DNA of 64,000 bases from DASQYE01 sp035940775 (GCA_035940775.1 DASZEN010000017.1:1-64000), one strand, 5' to 3'. Counted from the first letter of the stretch, positions 25,144 through 34,503 are shown. Numbers and translations are program-made. Notes: a model not told the origin generated them from the sequence alone.

Positions 25144-26874
25144 CTAGGGAGCGCGAATGACGACGAGTGCGACCTCGCCGTTGTCGCCGATCAGCTCCGG
25201 GTGGAGCGGCGCATAGTCGAGCAACTGTCCGGCGTATTCCAGTGGAACTATGACCAGGGCCGGGCCATTGCTTCGGCGCGCAGCCTCTGCGACCTGCTGG
25301 ACTCCCTCGAATTTGATGATGTCGCCGCCGGGGCCGCGAGCGACGCGCCCCGCCGCGTAGAACTCCGCCGTGCGCTCTACCGTGTGTAGCTCGAAGACGG
25401 GCGCTGAGGCGTAGCCTCGCTGAGACGCCTTTGCTACCAGATCGCGTACAGATTCGCCGCGTGCTCCCTGCTCTATGGCCAGATTGATGGCGAGCGTCGT
25501 CGTGGCAAAGGTCGCAGCGGTCACAAGCGCCGCCGACCATCGGCGCAGACGCGGACGCGCGAGGAGCGCGAACAGTCCGGCCAGCACGAGCGGCAGAGCA
25601 ACGGCTATCCCTGGTGCGGTCGAGATGTGGGTCACCCGCGTCAGGTAAATGATGATCGCACCGCCGAGCAGCAGCAGGCACGCGCCCGTCGCGCGCATTG
25701 ATCGAATGCCGCTCTGCGCATCACGCGTGAAGGCGGCGAGTTGGTCTCCTATGAGCAGCGCCGCGCCCGGCAATGCGGGCAGAATATAGCCGGGCAGCTT
25801 AGAGCCCGAGAGCGAAAAGAAGGCTACGGGCACGACCACCCAGGCGAGCGCGAGGACGCGCAGCTTGCTCAAAGAGTCTGCGCCGCGCCAGTTCCAGCGG
25901 CGGGCGCGGGCCAGCGCGGCGACGAGAAAGGGCGTCCAGGGCAGCGCCAGGAGCGCCATCATCGGAAGGTAAAAATAGAAGGGCTGCGGGTGGCGGTACT
26001 TGTTCGAGAGGTAGCGCGCGAAGTGATGCTGGATGATGAACTGGTCTATGAAAGTCCAGCCGTGTTGCAGTGTGACGGGCGCGTACCAGACCGAAGCGAC
26101 GATCAGCGCGAGCGGAACTCCCCACCACATGCTCAACAGCGCTCTTCTTCGCGGCCATTCGCGCCGCAATAGAAAATAGGCGGCGACGACGCCGAAAGGG
26201 ATGACTATGCCGATCAGGCCCTTAGCCAGCAGCGATGCCCCAACCCACGCGTAAAATCCGGCCAGCCAACGGCGACGCATAGTTTCAGTCGTCGCCAGTT
26301 CCGAGACGAGGAAACAGGCGAGCGCCGCCGTGAGCGTCATGGTCACGATCACATCAAAGCTCGCCCCGCGCGAGAAGATTAGCATCCCGACGCCGGACAG
26401 AAGCGACGCCCCGCTCCATAGACCGAGACCCCGCGCGTCCATTGATGAAGCCGATGCCGCCGACGCAATCGATGCCGCCGATGCCGATGAAGCCGTCGAT
26501 GCCGCTGCTGATGCAGCCGATGCAGTCGCCTCCGCGCTCGCCTTTTCGACGCGCCGCCCGGCCGCGTAGATCAAGAGTCCCGTGAGCAGGCCCGAACAGG
26601 CCGGGCCGAGACGCGCCGCCCACTCCGAGACGCCGAAGGCGGCGAACGCGGCCATCATCATCCAGTAGAGCAGCGAAGGTTTTTCAAACCAGGGAAGGCC
26701 GCCGAGCGTCGGCGTGACGGGGTCTGCGCGCTCAAGCATCTCGCGCGCGATCTGCGCATAGCGCGGCTCGTCCGGGCCGATCAACGGCAAGCGGCCGAGG
26801 CCATACAGGTAGAGAACAAAAGCCGCCGTAAAGAAGAGGAGCCAGGCCCGCTTGGCAAGCATCGAACGTTGCAA
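25144..26874 (-). CDS. GT39-type (ArnT/PMT-like) membrane glycosyltransferase
   Basis: A 576-residue polytopic membrane protein. The first periplasmic loop LIGPDEPRYAQIAREML (residues ~32-48) has the acidic catalytic DE pair of the ArnT/PMT family, and GLPWFEKPSLLYWMMM follows. About 10-12 hydrophobic segments are seen, including SGSKLPGYILPALPGAALLIG in the second half. Such enzymes transfer sugars from polyprenyl phosphate to lipid A or protein on the outer face. A Ser/Ala-only tract (about 112-145), made of GAT-GCC-like triplets, sits in one loop and is unlike the rest of the protein. Confidence 0.88.
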   Translation of the reverse strand: MQRSMLAKRAWLLFFTAAFVLYLYGLGRLPLIGPDEPRYAQIAREMLERADPVTPTLGGLPWFEKPSLLYWMMMAAFAAFGVSEWAARLGPACSGLLTGLLIYAAGRRVEKASAEATASAASAAASTASSASAASIASAASASSMDARGLGLWSGASLLSGVGMLIFSRGASFDVIVTMTLTAALACFLVSELATTETMRRRWLAGFYAWVGASLLAKGLIGIVIPFGVVAAYFLLRREWPRRRALLSMWWGVPLALIVASVWYAPVTLQHGWTFIDQFIIQHHFARYLSNKYRHPQPFYFYLPMMALLALPWTPFLVAALARARRWNWRGADSLSKLRVLALAWVVVPVAFFSLSGSKLPGYILPALPGAALLIGDQLAAFTRDAQSGIRSMRATGACLLLLGGAIIIYLTRVTHISTAPGIAVALPLVLAGLFALLARPRLRRWSAALVTAATFATTTLAINLAIEQGARGESVRDLVAKASQRGYASAPVFELHTVERTAEFYAAGRVARGPGGDIIKFEGVQQVAEAARRSNGPALVIVPLEYAGQLLDYAPLHPELIGDNGEVALVVIRAP

Positions 26875-26893
26875 GTATAGTCACCCGAAGAAT

Positions 26894-27081
26894 AGTAATC
26901 AGCAATCAGCAGCCGGTAGTCAGTCGTCAATAGCCTGTCGGTTCAAAGAGCGCGCGCGCCCGGTAGCTCTTCTCTTTCGCCGCGAGTCGCATTGCACGTC
27001 TGAAGACGAAAGGCCGGGGATTCGCCGAAAATCGCTCTCTGCCTGTGGCTGCCGATAACTGATAACTAACTACTGATTACT
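26894..27081. repeat. imperfect inverted repeat with AGTAATCAG ends
   Basis: Between the divergent glycosyltransferase and oxidoreductase genes, AGTAATCAG (26894-26902) is mirrored by CTGATTACT (27073-27081). Several further CAGCAATCAGCAGCC-like words are mirrored imperfectly inside. Similar words (TCAATAGCC, GTCAG) occur at 16696-16746, between the SDR gene and hisA, which suggests a dispersed intergenic family. No open frame or transposase lies inside. Confidence 0.5.
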
Positions 27082-27107
27082 AATCTAAAAACAGGAACTT
27101 GTAAACC

Positions 27108-28094
27108 GTGACTCTACGCACAGCCGTCGTCGGCGTCGGACATCTTGGCCGCCAGCACGCTCGTATTCATGCCGCCCTGGCCGCCGAGGGACGCACGCGC
27201 TTCGTCTCGGTCTGCGATCTGTCGGAGGAGACGGCGCGCGAAATCGCCCGCGAGCGCAAGACCGATTGGACTACGGACTGGCGCAACCTCCTGGGCCGGG
27301 CCGACGCCGTCTCGCTGGCCGTGCCCACAGAATCGCATTGCGAGATCGCCTGCGCCCTGCTCGAAGCGGGCATTCACGTCCTGGTCGAAAAGCCCATCTC
27401 ACGCACGCTTGAGGAGGCGGAGAGGATGATCGCGGCGGCCGCCGGTGGCCGGGCGCTGCTGCAAGTCGGACACCTGGAGCGCTTCAACCCGGCGCTCACG
27501 GCCCTGCGCCCGCACGTGCGCGCTCCCCTCTATTTCGAGATTCATCGCGTCGGAGAGTTCACCGCCCGCTCGCTCGATATAGATGTCGTCCTTGACCTGA
27601 TGATCCACGATCTGGACATCGTCCAATGGCTCGTCGGCGGCGAGGTGGAAGTGACGGACGTGCGGGCCGTCGGCATTCCCGTCCTGACGCGACGTGTGGA
27701 CGCGGCCAACGCGCGGATCGAGTTCGCCTCCGGCGCGGTCGCCAACATCACGGCCTCACGCGTCGGTACGGAAAAGATTCGCAAGATGCGTTTCTTCCAG
27801 CCGCACGATTATATCGCCGTCGATTATACGACGCGGCGCGCCTCTATCAGCAGCCTCGCGCCCTGGGCCCAGAGCGCGGCGGGCGCACACCCCGGCGTCA
27901 ACGTCCGCCATCTTGAGATCGAAGACGTGGAGCCGCTCAGGGCCGAACTTGAAGCCTTTATCGACGCCGCGCAAACGGGCGGGCCGTCGCCCATCTCCGG
28001 CCTGGACGGGCGACGCGCGCTCGCGTTGGCCCTGCGTGCCCTCGAACGCATACACGAGCACGCCGCGCAGGTCGGAGTTGGGGCTCTCAGGTAG
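27108..28094 (+). CDS. Gfo/Idh/MocA-family NAD(P) oxidoreductase
   Basis: A 328-residue sugar-type oxidoreductase. Its N-terminal Rossmann fold has AVVGVGHLGRQHARIHA (residues ~6-22) for the cofactor. HVLVEKPISRTLEEAERMI (about 89-107) carries the EKP motif with the catalytic Lys. DLMIHDLDIVQWLVG holds the conserved His/Asp used in hydride transfer. Substrates of this family are sugars and inositols; I cannot name the one here. The gene starts a plus-strand run with a serine hydrolase 44 bases downstream. Confidence 0.88.
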   Translation: MTLRTAVVGVGHLGRQHARIHAALAAEGRTRFVSVCDLSEETAREIARERKTDWTTDWRNLLGRADAVSLAVPTESHCEIACALLEAGIHVLVEKPISRTLEEAERMIAAAAGGRALLQVGHLERFNPALTALRPHVRAPLYFEIHRVGEFTARSLDIDVVLDLMIHDLDIVQWLVGGEVEVTDVRAVGIPVLTRRVDAANARIEFASGAVANITASRVGTEKIRKMRFFQPHDYIAVDYTTRRASISSLAPWAQSAAGAHPGVNVRHLEIEDVEPLRAELEAFIDAAQTGGPSPISGLDGRRALALALRALERIHEHAAQVGVGALR

Positions 28095-28138
28095 CGGCCG
28101 AGGCGGCGAAGCTCAACCCTTGTCTGGTCGGCTCAACC

Positions 28139-29251
28139 ATGTCTAGTCGGAACGAAATCTCAGCTCTTCTCGCCGGGCGCATCGCGGCGGGCGACTTCCC
28201 TTCCGCCGTCTACCTCGTCGCCGAAGCGGGCCGCGTCGCGCTCTCCGACGCGCTGGGCCATGCCGTCACCGAGCCCTATGAGCGGCGGGCCGCGACCCCC
28301 GACACGATCTACGATCTGGCATCGCTGACCAAGCCGCTCGTGACGGGCCTGCTCTGCGCCCGGCTGATAGAGAGCCGCGAGCTGGCGCTCCGCCGCGAAG
28401 TCGGGTTTTACCTGCCGGAGTTCGACCTTTCGGGCAAGCGTGCGATCACGGTGGGCCAACTGCTCACGCACACGTCGGGTCTTCCGGCATGGCGTCCGCT
28501 CTACATCGAAGCCGAAGACTCGGCGGCCGTGCTTCGCGTCATCGCCGAACAGCCTTTGGAGTCAGCGCCGGGCACGCGCGTCTGCTATAGCGATCTGGGG
28601 TTCATCACGCTGGGCCTGCTGATAGAGAAGCTGGCGGGCGGGCGTCGGCTCTCCGAAATCGCGCGGCGCGAAATCTTCGAGCCGCTCGGGCTCAAGCGCA
28701 CCTTCTTTAATCCGGAGGCGGCGCTGCGCGGTTGGGTCGCCGCCTGCGAGACGGGCAACTCTTTCGAGCGCGAGATGTGCCGTGAGCTGAAGGCGGGCGA
28801 GCATGCCCGTTGGCGCGAGCACCTGATCTGGGGCGAGGTGCATGACGGCAACGCGCATTTTCTGGGCGGCGCAGCCGGTCATGCCGGGCTCTTCTCGACC
28901 GCGCCCGAGACCTTTCGCCTCGCCCAACAATTTACGCCCCAAACCACACAGTTGCTTCGGCCTGAGACGTGCGCGCTCTTTCGCACCAATATGACCGAGG
29001 GGCTTGAGGAGGCGCGCTCGCTCGCATGGCAGCTCGCCGCGACCCCCGGCTCGACGGCCGGGCCCAGTCTTGCGTCCGACAGCTTCGGCCACACCGGCTT
29101 TACGGGCACAAGCTGCTGGATCGAGCCGGAGCGCGAGCGCGTCTTTATCCTGCTCACCAATCGCACGCACGCCGCGCCGCTTCCCTTCGTCAATATCAAC
29201 AGCGTACGCCGCAGCTTTCACACGCTGGCGGTCGCCGCGCTCGAAAAATAG
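28139..29251 (+). CDS. serine hydrolase, class C beta-lactamase fold
   Basis: A 370-residue protein. The active-site SxxK is in YDLASLTKPLV (about 57-67), with Ser and Lys in SLTK. The second motif is YSDLGFITLG (Tyr, with Asp in place of the more usual Asn), and the KTG-like triad is HTGFTGTSCW near residue 318. No clear signal peptide is seen, which is unusual for a peptidoglycan enzyme, so it may be cytosolic or use another route. Relatives include esterases and D-amino-peptidases. It sits between the Gfo/Idh gene and an MFS gene, so a scavenging operon is possible. Confidence 0.85.
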   Translation: MSSRNEISALLAGRIAAGDFPSAVYLVAEAGRVALSDALGHAVTEPYERRAATPDTIYDLASLTKPLVTGLLCARLIESRELALRREVGFYLPEFDLSGKRAITVGQLLTHTSGLPAWRPLYIEAEDSAAVLRVIAEQPLESAPGTRVCYSDLGFITLGLLIEKLAGGRRLSEIARREIFEPLGLKRTFFNPEAALRGWVAACETGNSFEREMCRELKAGEHARWREHLIWGEVHDGNAHFLGGAAGHAGLFSTAPETFRLAQQFTPQTTQLLRPETCALFRTNMTEGLEEARSLAWQLAATPGSTAGPSLASDSFGHTGFTGTSCWIEPERERVFILLTNRTHAAPLPFVNINSVRRSFHTLAVAALEK

Positions 29252-29278
29252 AAGGGCCGAAAAGGGTAAAAGGAAGAG

Positions 29279-30496
29279 ATGCAGGAACCGTCAGACGCTC
29301 TCTCGAAGGAAGCGACGCGGCGTGCGCGCGTGGCCTACTACCTGGGCCTTGAGCGCAACGTCGCGGCCGTCTCGGCTGCGCTCTTCCTGATCGGCCTGGG
29401 CGAAGAGCTTTGGAAGAGGTTTCTGCCCAAGTATCTGGAATCGCTCGGGGCCGGGACGGCCGCCATCGGCCTGTTCGGAACGACGCGTGATTTCTTCGAC
29501 GCCGTTTACCAGTATCCGGGCGGATGGCTCGCCGACCGGCTGGGGCGACGCAGGGCCTTTCAAACCTTCCTCGCGCTCGCCTTCCTCGGCTATCTGATCT
29601 ACCTTTTGAGCCCTTCGTGGCCGTTCGTGTTTCTAGGGCTCGCTTTTTCGATGGCCTGGGCCAGCATGGCAAGCCCCGCGATCTTCGCCGTCATCGGCGA
29701 CGCGTTGCCGAAAGAGCGGCGCGCGATGGGATTCACAATCCAGTCCATGCTGAAGCGCGTGCCGATGACGATTGCGCCCGTCATCGGCAGCGCATTCGTC
29801 TTCACCTACGGCATACGCTCGGGCGTTCGCCTCGGTCTCACGCTAACTCTGGTGCTGGTGGCGATCACGGCCCTCATCATCTCGGCGATCAATATCCCGA
29901 TCATCCTCGGCGAACCGGCGCGGCTCGGCGGCGTGTGGAACTCCTTCGACGGCGCGCTCAAGCGGCTGCTCATCTCCGACATTATCATCAGGACGTGCGA
30001 AGCGATGGCCGAGGTCTTCATTATCATCTACGCGACCAACGTCATCGGCATCAGTATTCCGCAGTTCGGCGTTCTGGTCGCCATACAGATGACGACCGCG
30101 ATCATCGTCTACGTCCCGGCGGCAAAGATCGCCGACCGCATCGGACGCAAGCCCTTCGTCATCATCACCTTCGCCTGCTTCGCGCTTTATCCGGCGGCGG
30201 TCGTCGTCGCGCGCTCTTTCGCAACGCTCGTTCCGGCCTTCATCATCGGCGGACTGCGTGAGATCGGCGAGCCAGCGCGCAAGGCCATGATCGTGGATTT
30301 CGCAGAGCCGCACCTGCGCGCGCGCACCGTCGGCCTCTATTACCTGATACGCAGCCTTTCGATCACGCCCGCCGCTGCAATCGGCGGACTGCTCTGGAAG
30401 ATCGCGCCGCCCACGCCCTTCCTGACGGCCGCCGCCATCGGCATCGTCGGCATGATCGTTTTTGCCGCGACCGTAGAGGAACGCTACGCGAGCTAG
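29279..30496 (+). CDS. MFS transporter
   Basis: A 405-residue major facilitator with about 12 hydrophobic segments. The loop 2-3 motif is YPGGWLADRLGRRRAF (about 79-94), and a similar AAKIADRIGRKPF appears in the second half. FSMAWASMASPAIFAVIGDALPKERRAMGF spans helices 4-5, and the substrate cannot be inferred. The ribosome site AAGGAAGAG is 2 bases from the ATG and lies in a polypurine spacer (AAAAGGGTAAAAGGAAGAG) like the one near truA. It is the third gene of the 27.1-30.5 kb run. Confidence 0.88.
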   Translation: MQEPSDALSKEATRRARVAYYLGLERNVAAVSAALFLIGLGEELWKRFLPKYLESLGAGTAAIGLFGTTRDFFDAVYQYPGGWLADRLGRRRAFQTFLALAFLGYLIYLLSPSWPFVFLGLAFSMAWASMASPAIFAVIGDALPKERRAMGFTIQSMLKRVPMTIAPVIGSAFVFTYGIRSGVRLGLTLTLVLVAITALIISAINIPIILGEPARLGGVWNSFDGALKRLLISDIIIRTCEAMAEVFIIIYATNVIGISIPQFGVLVAIQMTTAIIVYVPAAKIADRIGRKPFVIITFACFALYPAAVVVARSFATLVPAFIIGGLREIGEPARKAMIVDFAEPHLRARTVGLYYLIRSLSITPAAAIGGLLWKIAPPTPFLTAAAIGIVGMIVFAATVEERYAS

Positions 30497-30695
30497 AGAG
30501 CGGGGGCCAGAAGCTTCTTTCCGACCATCCGTGCTGCTCGACCGAACGCGATTCGCAGCGACCCGCCAGGGCAGTACGGCCAGGCACAAATTTTCCTCGT
30601 CACGTTAAGGCGGATGCCGAAAATGTAGTAGTATAAGGCGCGTCCGGCAGAGGCGTCCGAATCTCCCTCGAACGCGCACACGTAACCGAAATCCG

Positions 30696-33170
30696 ATGTG
30701 GCCCTTCAATCGCTCTAAATTGATCGCTATTCTGATCGCCTGCGCGCTCATCGCCTCTTCGACGCTGCGGGCGCAGCAGCAGCAGGAGGAGGAGGGGCCG
30801 CCCCCCACGGAGCAGACGCGACCGCGCCGCGCGCGTGATCGCGCACCATCGACAGCGACGCCCGCGCCACCGGAACCCGCGCCGTCTCAGATGGAGACTC
30901 GTCGTTTGGGCGTCGAGCCGGTCATGCGAATCGGGCTGGCGACCGACGTGGGCTCGGTCAATATCTCTACGAGCGGGCGACTCGTGAGCTTGACGGACGA
31001 GGCGGGCACGCCCTCGCCGCTCGCCGTCGCGCGCGTGCGCGTTGAGGCGCGTTCACTTCTTGCGCCAACGCCGCAAGTAAACAGCCTCACGGGCTTTTAC
31101 GTCCTGATCGCGGGAGCGGCGACGCGCGCCGATAGCGAGCGCGCAGCCCGCGAGATACGCAACCTCACAGGCGAGGAATCTGAGATCGCCTTCGACGTGA
31201 CGACGAACACGTGGTCGATACGGGTCGGCAAGCCTGGGACGCGTGACGACGTGGAACCGCTCCGCGCGCGTCTGGCGCAAGCGGGCTTCACGAACGCCCT
31301 CGTCGTTGGCCCGCGCAGCGCCCCCGGCGCTTCCACGCCCGTCCAGGAGAGCGCCCGTATTATCTCTCCCGCATCTCCCGCAACGAGTCCTTCATCCTCG
31401 GGCACGGTGCGGCCCGTTTCGCGCGCCAGTGTCCCGACGCGTGAATTGGTCGCCTATGCCGCTCCGGGCCGTTCCGTTCTGCTCAGCTCGCGCGCGCCCG
31501 TCATGTTCGCCTCCGACGACGAGCGCAACGCTCCCGTACGCTTCAATGAAAAGCCGTATCGCGGACGCCTCGAAGTTTTCGCCAATCCGGGCGGCGCGCT
31601 GACGGTCGTCAACGTCGTCGGGCTGGAAGACTACGTGCGCGGCGTCGTTCCGAACGAGCTTTCGCCGGGCGGCTACGGAGCGATAGAGGCTTTGAAGGCG
31701 CAGGCCGTAGCCGCCCGCACCTATGCCGTTAAGAATCGCAACCAGTTCGCTTCGCAGGGCTTCGATCTACTGCCGACCACGCGCTCGCAGGTCTACGGCG
31801 GGCTCTCTACGGAGCACCCGCTCTCGACGCGCGCCGTGGACGAGACGCGCGGGATGGTCGCCACCTACAGGGGCGAGCCGATCAATGCGCTCTACACTTC
31901 GACGTGCGGCGGCCGCACTGAAAACGTCGAGAACATCTTCAACGAATCGACCCCTTACCTGCGCGGGCGTGAATGCGCCATCGAAGGCCGCGCCCACTTT
32001 ACGCCCTTCACCGTCAGAAGCTCGCGCGAGCCGCCCGACATACGCGAAGAACAGAACGCGGCGCTCGCGCGCGACGTGGCGATCCTGGCCGTCAATGACT
32101 TTCCGCTCTCCGCTTCTTCGCGCATCACGGACGCCTGGATCGCGTCCGCCGTTTCCGCCGCAGAGGTGCGTAACTGGATGATGACGGCGGCGCGGCTCGC
32201 GCGACAGCAGGGCCCGTCTGCCGCCTTGACGGAAGATGCGACTCGCCCGCCGGGATTCAGCACGGCGCTCGTCGCAGCCGTCTATGGGCCCGCCTACGCA
32301 GATACTCTGTTGAACGACGCGGACGTTGAATACCTGTTGGCGGCGCGCGACGCGGGCGAGGTTCCGGCGCGTAACCGGGCGGATGTGGCGCTGCTCCTGC
32401 GCGACGGCCATCTTTCGCTCTATCCGGAGGCGAGCCTGCACGCGAGCGACGCGATGACGCGCGCGCGCGCCATTCATGCCATCGCACGCCTGCTGGAATC
32501 GCGCGGCATTCTTCAACTTCAAAAGGGGACGGCCAAACCGAGCGTGGGCGGGGCTCTTGTTCTGCGCTCGGCGACCAGGGGGCGCGATCAGCCCGTCAGC
32601 ATGACGGGTGATGCATATCTCTTTCGCGCTCTCGGCGAAGGGGTTTACCAGATGCGCTCGGTGGCGCTTGTGGGCGGCGAGCCCGTCACTTTCCATCTCA
32701 ACCGTGGCGGGCAGGTCGATTATCTGGAAGTCCGCCCGGCTCCGAACGGCGCGGCGGCAGACCGCTTTTCGCCCTTCACCAACTGGACTGTGACGCTCAC
32801 GCTCGCCGAGGCCCGCTCGCGTCTCGCGCGCTGGGCCAACCGCATGGGAGCGTTGACGGACTTACGCATCGCCGCTCGCGGCTGGTCGCGCCGCGTCACA
32901 GACCTTGAGATCGTCGGCACAGAAGGGACGAATCACCTGCGCGGCGGGCGTATTCGCTCGGCCCTGGGGTTGCGCGAACAACTCTTCGTCATCGAGCGCC
33001 GCTATGACGAGACGGGCCGCGTCACGGGTTTTCAACTGACGGGTCGCGGCTGGGGTCACGGCGTCGGGCTCTGTCAGGTCGGAGCCTACGGGATGGCCCG
33101 AGCCGGTCTCGGCTACGAAAAGATTCTGAAGGCTTATTACACGGGCATCGACGTGACCAGACTCTATTAG
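30696..33170 (+). CDS. exported SPOR-SpoIID/LytB domain protein
   Basis: An 824-residue exported protein. A signal peptide (LIAILIACALIASSTLRAQ) is followed by a Gln/Glu/Pro-rich linker. A SPOR-like domain lies near residues 125-210 (GFYVLIAGAATRADSERAAR). The SpoIID domain begins near residue 290: FANPGGALTVVNVVGLEDYV, VVPNELSPGGYGAIEALKAQ and ALYTSTCGGRTENVENIF. The closing block is GRGWGHGVGLCQVGAYGMA (about 786). SpoIID proteins are lytic transglycosylases on denuded glycan; SPOR domains bind the same glycan at division sites. The combination suggests a cell-wall remodelling role in the periplasm. Confidence 0.9.
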   Translation: MWPFNRSKLIAILIACALIASSTLRAQQQQEEEGPPPTEQTRPRRARDRAPSTATPAPPEPAPSQMETRRLGVEPVMRIGLATDVGSVNISTSGRLVSLTDEAGTPSPLAVARVRVEARSLLAPTPQVNSLTGFYVLIAGAATRADSERAAREIRNLTGEESEIAFDVTTNTWSIRVGKPGTRDDVEPLRARLAQAGFTNALVVGPRSAPGASTPVQESARIISPASPATSPSSSGTVRPVSRASVPTRELVAYAAPGRSVLLSSRAPVMFASDDERNAPVRFNEKPYRGRLEVFANPGGALTVVNVVGLEDYVRGVVPNELSPGGYGAIEALKAQAVAARTYAVKNRNQFASQGFDLLPTTRSQVYGGLSTEHPLSTRAVDETRGMVATYRGEPINALYTSTCGGRTENVENIFNESTPYLRGRECAIEGRAHFTPFTVRSSREPPDIREEQNAALARDVAILAVNDFPLSASSRITDAWIASAVSAAEVRNWMMTAARLARQQGPSAALTEDATRPPGFSTALVAAVYGPAYADTLLNDADVEYLLAARDAGEVPARNRADVALLLRDGHLSLYPEASLHASDAMTRARAIHAIARLLESRGILQLQKGTAKPSVGGALVLRSATRGRDQPVSMTGDAYLFRALGEGVYQMRSVALVGGEPVTFHLNRGGQVDYLEVRPAPNGAAADRFSPFTNWTVTLTLAEARSRLARWANRMGALTDLRIAARGWSRRVTDLEIVGTEGTNHLRGGRIRSALGLREQLFVIERRYDETGRVTGFQLTGRGWGHGVGLCQVGAYGMARAGLGYEKILKAYYTGIDVTRLY

Positions 33171-33185
33171 AAGAAAGAGAAAAGT

Positions 33186-33437
33186 GTGGTGAACGAGACG
33201 GCGACGGACGCGACAGTGACGCTCTACGTAGTGCCGGATTGTCCGCTTTGCTCCACTGCGCGGCGATGGCTTGAGCGGCACGGCATCCCGTACTCTGAGC
33301 GCGACGTGGCCAATGATTTCGGGGCGCTCAGAGCGATGCATAGATTGACCCGGCAGCGACTCGTCCCCGTTTTTGAAGCGAAGGGGCGCGCGCTCGTCCG
33401 CCCCGGTGAAGAAGAGCTGGCAAAGCTTCTGCTGTAA
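33186..33437 (+). CDS. glutaredoxin-like thiol protein
   Basis: An 83-residue thioredoxin-fold protein. The active-site motif CPLC (VVPDCPLCSTARRWLERHG, residues ~13-31) is at the end of strand 1, and the cis-Pro segment is QRLVPVFEAKGRAL. It starts GTG-GTG, 15 bases after the SpoIID stop. The size and the CxxC pair fit the glutaredoxin family that reduces or isomerises disulfides or senses redox state. There is no signal peptide. It is probably in one transcript with the SpoIID gene and the miaA-hfq genes that follow. Confidence 0.8.
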   Translation: MVNETATDATVTLYVVPDCPLCSTARRWLERHGIPYSERDVANDFGALRAMHRLTRQRLVPVFEAKGRALVRPGEEELAKLLL

Positions 33438-33460
33438 ACTAAAGTTTCTGCTATAAACTA
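33427..33460 (+). repeat. 19-base tandem duplication over the glutaredoxin stop
   Basis: Two 15-base copies (33427-33441 and 33446-33460) with one mismatch repeat at a 19-base period. The first copy holds the TAA stop of the glutaredoxin gene, and the second ends 3 bases before the ATG of the small membrane peptide. It looks like a recent slippage duplication. Confidence 0.7.
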
Positions 33461-33463
33461 CGA

Positions 33464-33559
33464 ATGCGTTTCTCCCGTGCACAAATCCTCGGCGCGCTCG
33501 CACTGCTTCTCCTCGTCTGGCTGGTCGTAATCGTTCGTCTACTCTCTGGCCGCGCGTGA
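33464..33559 (+). CDS. 31-residue single-span membrane peptide
   Basis: A short frame starting ATG at 33464 and ending TGA at 33559. The peptide has a basic start (MRFSRA), one hydrophobic helix of about 20 residues (ILGALALLLLVWLVVIVRLL) and a short polar end (SGRA), as in known small membrane proteins. Its stop overlaps the GTG start of miaA by 4 bases (GTGA), a layout typical of translational coupling. It fills the gap between glutaredoxin and miaA. Its function is unknown; it could be a leader for miaA. Confidence 0.55.
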   Translation: MRFSRAQILGALALLLLVWLVVIVRLLSGRA

Positions 33560-34503
33560 CTCCTTCTCAAAAGCAAGAGCGTCCCGTCATCGCCATCATG
33601 GGCCCGACCGCCTCCGGCAAGAGCGCGCTCGGCATCGAGCTGGCCCTGCGCCTGGGAGGCGAGATAATCAACTGCGATTCCGTTCAGGTCTATCGCGAGA
33701 TCGAGATTGCGACCGCCAAACCCGGCCCGGAGGAGCGGCGCGGCGTGCCGCATCACCTGATCGATTTCGTTTCGCCGGAGATAAATTACACGGCGGGCGA
33801 ATGGGCGCGCGCCGCTATAGAGAAGATACTTGAGATCGAAGCGCGCCATCATACGGCGCTCCTCGTCGGCGGCACGGGCTTTTACTTGCGGGCGCTGCGG
33901 AAGCCCTTCTTTCCGAGCCCGCCCACGGACGAAACGCTGCGGCGACGCCTCACAGAGATCAGAGAGCGGCGCGGCGCTCTTCATCTTTATAATCTCTTGC
34001 GACGCGTTGACCCGCAGACGGCGGCCCGTCTGCATGCGCGCGACTGGCCGCGCGTGCAGCGCGCACTGGAAGTGCGCTTTCAGACCGGAAAGCCCATCTC
34101 CGAACAGTTGGAGGGGCGCGCGGCGGCCCACGAGAGCGCCGCGCGCATACGCGTCATCGCTCTCTCGCCACCGCGCGCAGAGCTTTACGCGCGCATCAAC
34201 GCACGCACGGAGGCCCATTTCGCCGCCGGGCTCGTGGACGAAGTGCGCTCTCTGTTGGAGCGCGGATTTTCGCCCGACTCGACCGCGCTCGGCGCTCATG
34301 GCTATCGCCGCGTCGTCGAATATCTGCGGGGCGCACGTGATCTGGCCGGGGCCGTCGAACAGACAAAGCTGGACGTGCGCCACTACAGTAAGCGGCAGTT
34401 GACCTGGTTTCGGCGTGAGCCGGGCGTGGAATGGTTCGCGGGCTTCGGCGACGACCCCCTTGTTCAGCGGCTCGTGATAAAGGCCGTGACGGGCGAGGGG
34501 TGA
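33556..34503 (+). CDS. miaA: tRNA dimethylallyltransferase
   Basis: A 315-residue enzyme that adds dimethylallyl to A37 of tRNAs reading U-initial codons. The P-loop IMGPTASGKSALGIEL (residues ~14-29), DSVQVYREIEIATAKP and LIDFV are family hallmarks, and GGTGFYLRAL follows. Near the C-terminus, HYSKRQLTWFRRE is the conserved tRNA-binding block. It begins with GTG inside the stop of the small membrane peptide. hfq follows 130 bases downstream, the widely conserved miaA-hfq order. Confidence 0.96.
   Translation: MTPSQKQERPVIAIMGPTASGKSALGIELALRLGGEIINCDSVQVYREIEIATAKPGPEERRGVPHHLIDFVSPEINYTAGEWARAAIEKILEIEARHHTALLVGGTGFYLRALRKPFFPSPPTDETLRRRLTEIRERRGALHLYNLLRRVDPQTAARLHARDWPRVQRALEVRFQTGKPISEQLEGRAAAHESAARIRVIALSPPRAELYARINARTEAHFAAGLVDEVRSLLERGFSPDSTALGAHGYRRVVEYLRGARDLAGAVEQTKLDVRHYSKRQLTWFRREPGVEWFAGFGDDPLVQRLVIKAVTGEG

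Noticed and set aside
29524..30261. A 245-codon plus-strand frame inside the MFS gene
   Set aside because: It is frame-shifted within a clear transporter and rich in Arg and His, a typical out-of-frame pattern.
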